Source of the DNA: Desulfobacula sp.
GTDB lineage: Bacteria > Desulfobacterota > Desulfobacteria > Desulfobacterales > Desulfobacteraceae
DNA length: 8,071 nucleotides
Direction: 5' to 3'
Assembly (NCBI GenBank): GCA_023139225.1
Contig: JAGLNZ010000447.1
Location: forward strand, 1-8,071
The notes under the pieces were generated by a model. It saw nothing but the letters and a program-made list of their open reading frames with translations. It did no database searches and was not told the DNA's origin. The stretch's first letter is position 1, and each line of letters begins with the position of its first letter. The translations under genes were made by a program, and so were the position numbers. This document shows, one piece after another, positions 6,473 through 8,071 of this stretch.

Positions 6473-8071
6473 TTACAGTCTTTTACGGACCTTTTCCTTG
6501 ATGCGCTGAATATGACCACGTCCCATGCCCTTCACCTCACAGCCCAATTTAAAATAATGCTCTATCTTTTCGTCATCTAAAATACAAAAACAGTCTATAA
6601 TGGCGCAGGGTTTACCAACCGCGGCCACCACCTTTTCCGGATCCATATCAAGATAGGGTGAATGGCACACTCCAAGAACGATGGCCTCAACTCCCTGCAT
6701 GGCCCCCCACAGATCTTTCTCGATCCTAAGTTCTTTAAGTTTTTCCTGCCGATGGAAGAAACGTGACCATGAATATTGGGGATGCGGATAGGTATCCTGG
6801 GCCTCAAGCTCCCACCAGTGTTCGAGATAAGGGTCATGCACACGGATTTCCACTCCCATCTCCGTTAGTTTGCGAACAATCATCTCGGACCCGCTGTAAC
6901 GCGTATCCCCAACATCTTCCCGGTATGCGGCGCCAAGCAGCAGTATATCTGCAGCCGCAATGGGTCTGCCCATATTGCGCAGGGCATCCCGTACTAGTTG
7001 GGCGGCATGCAGAGCACGGGTGTCATTAATATCAATGGCCAACGGTGTGATCTTAAAAATATCATCCTCCCAGCCGTGGATGTGCTTATAGGCCCACACG
7101 CCAAGACCGCCATCTTTGGGCAGGCAATAGCCGCCAATGCCGGGGCCTGGGAAAATCATGTTGGAATGGGTGGGGCGCACCTTAATTGCCTCAATAACCT
7201 TTTTCAGGTCTACCCCGTTCCGCTCGGAAAAAAGGGACCACTCATCCAAAAAGGCGAGAATAGTGGCCCGGTAACTATTTTCGATGATCTTGGCTGTTTC
7301 TGACTCAATTGGCCTGTCAAGAACGGTCAATGGGTACTTATCTGTGTTCAACACATCCTCTAAAAATTTTTTTACTTTGTCTTTGGCTTTCTGGTTTACG
7401 CCGCTGCATACCCGCCAAAAATCACGGATTGATGCAACATAATCCTTGCCGGGCATTACTCGTTCATAACTGTGTGCCAGCAAAGGCTCGGAGTCGATAT
7501 TGCGCCGCTCAAAAATTTTCTTCATAATCGGGTAGGCGACCTGCTCGGTGGTGCCGGGTGCTACAGTAGTCTCTATCAATACCAGCGCTTCCGGATCAAT
7601 GTTCTCTGCGATTACTCCCAGTGAGGCTTCCAGGGCTGCCATATCGGCAGAACCGGTTCGGCAGTCTCCCAGAGATTCCTTCAGATAATCGCATTGTACG
7701 TCAACAACCACCACATCCGCCAGGCTCAACACATCATATGTGTATGTTGCAACCAGGTTCTGTTTTTCCTTTACGCAACGTTCAATCAGGACATCAACCT
7801 GAGGATCTTCAGACTTGACCGGTGAAACTCCCCGGTTCAGCAGGGGGATCTTCCAATAACTCCGGACGCTGGGGCGCTGCATGCCGATAACAAATTTGTC
7901 TGGCTCTCCATTTTCATCAGTGGAATCAGCAACCACCGCAGCCATGACCGCGCCGACAAAACCGACTCCGACCACGACCACGATCTCCCGATCCAGCTGC
8001 CGCTGCTGATCAACGATTTTCACCAGCCTTTCAAATTCCTCTTTACTTTCCTGCTCATTAGGAATTGGAAA
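6473..8071 (-). CDS. Nucleotide-sugar 6-dehydrogenase (UDP-glucose/GDP-mannose dehydrogenase family), 5' end unresolved
   Basis: This family oxidises the C6 hydroxyl of a nucleotide sugar to a carboxylate with two NAD+, supplying uronic-acid units for capsule, exopolysaccharide or O-antigen. Numbering from the GTG at 8023: the NAD-binding GVGFVG is at 19-24, ETTVAPGT at 151-158, YERVMPG at 186-192, the SETAKIIENSYR helix with Lys245 and Asn249, and the catalytic Cys300 in GPGIGGYCLPKD. A UDP-binding C-terminal domain follows, with GAAYREDVGDTRYSGS at 364-379. From the GTG it has 516 residues, longer than the usual 420-450; extra sequence rich in Trp and aromatics lies at about 402-438. The frame stays open from 8023 to the window edge (residues such as NEQESKEEFERL) and no good ribosome site precedes the GTG, so the gene probably begins outside; GTG 8023 is the alternative start. 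The usual SPER is replaced by SYER. The sugar (UDP-glucose, GDP-mannose or an N-acetyl-hexosamine) cannot be assigned. Confidence 0.9.
   Translation of the reverse strand, partial: FPIPNEQESKEEFERLVKIVDQQRQLDREIVVVVGVGFVGAVMAAVVADSTDENGEPDKFVIGMQRPSVRSYWKIPLLNRGVSPVKSEDPQVDVLIERCVKEKQNLVATYTYDVLSLADVVVVDVQCDYLKESLGDCRTGSADMAALEASLGVIAENIDPEALVLIETTVAPGTTEQVAYPIMKKIFERRNIDSEPLLAHSYERVMPGKDYVASIRDFWRVCSGVNQKAKDKVKKFLEDVLNTDKYPLTVLDRPIESETAKIIENSYRATILAFLDEWSLFSERNGVDLKKVIEAIKVRPTHSNMIFPGPGIGGYCLPKDGGLGVWAYKHIHGWEDDIFKITPLAIDINDTRALHAAQLVRDALRNMGRPIAAADILLLGAAYREDVGDTRYSGSEMIVRKLTEMGVEIRVHDPYLEHWWELEAQDTYPHPQYSWSRFFHRQEKLKELRIEKDLWGAMQGVEAIVLGVCHSPYLDMDPEKVVAAVGKPCAIIDCFCILDDEKIEHYFKLGCEVKGMGRGHIQRIKEKVRKRL

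Noticed and set aside
1..8071. A defence, phage or other unusual multi-gene system
   Set aside because: All six genes are metabolic, regulatory or proteolytic families with intact motifs; no nuclease, toxin, reverse transcriptase, phage or repeat-array signature was seen on either strand.

Overview
The window looks like ordinary chromosomal DNA from a Gram-negative, probably anaerobic bacterium. My best guess is a deltaproteobacterium/Desulfobacterota, possibly Desulfobacterales. The guess rests on the mix of a PreP-type M16C peptidase, a fused NDP-forming acyl-CoA synthetase with its own TetR regulator, and panB coupled to a DUF2520 oxidoreductase. It was not tested by any search. Coding density is high, and I saw no tRNA, rRNA, CRISPR array or intact mobile element.

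Layout. On the + strand, positions 1-1647 hold the C-terminal part of a large M16C (PreP-like) metallopeptidase whose N-terminal catalytic half lies outside the window. It converges, with 6 bp between stop codons, on a leftward block that fills the rest of the window. Read in transcription order (right to left), that block has: a nucleotide-sugar dehydrogenase (8071-6473, probably cut by the window edge); a 241-bp intergenic region with a hairpin, a strong -35 box and a perfect palindrome; a TetR/AcrR regulator (6231-5638); a fused ADP-forming acyl-CoA synthetase (5637-3427) whose ATG directly follows the regulator stop codon; a 104-bp AT-rich intergenic region with a promoter candidate; panB (3322-2531); and a DUF2520 Rossmann oxidoreductase (2544-1654) overlapping the panB end by 14 bp.

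Functional units. There are two. (1) TetR plus acyl-CoA synthetase looks like a self-regulated acyl-CoA/organic-acid cassette, with the palindrome at the expected -10 position as likely operator. (2) panB plus the DUF2520 oxidoreductase looks like two consecutive pantothenate steps: PanB makes ketopantoate, and the DUF2520 protein could reduce it to pantoate, as proposed for the PanG-type ketopantoate reductases. The dehydrogenase at the right edge probably belongs to a separate polysaccharide-precursor locus. It looks somewhat GC-richer, and the gap beside it carries an inverted repeat that recalls IS21-type ends.

I found no clearly new multi-gene system. The points most worth following are the predicted alternative ketopantoate reductase, the beta-alpha domain order of the acyl-CoA synthetase with its stop-start coupling to the regulator, and the intergenic palindrome and inverted repeat at 6287-6396.
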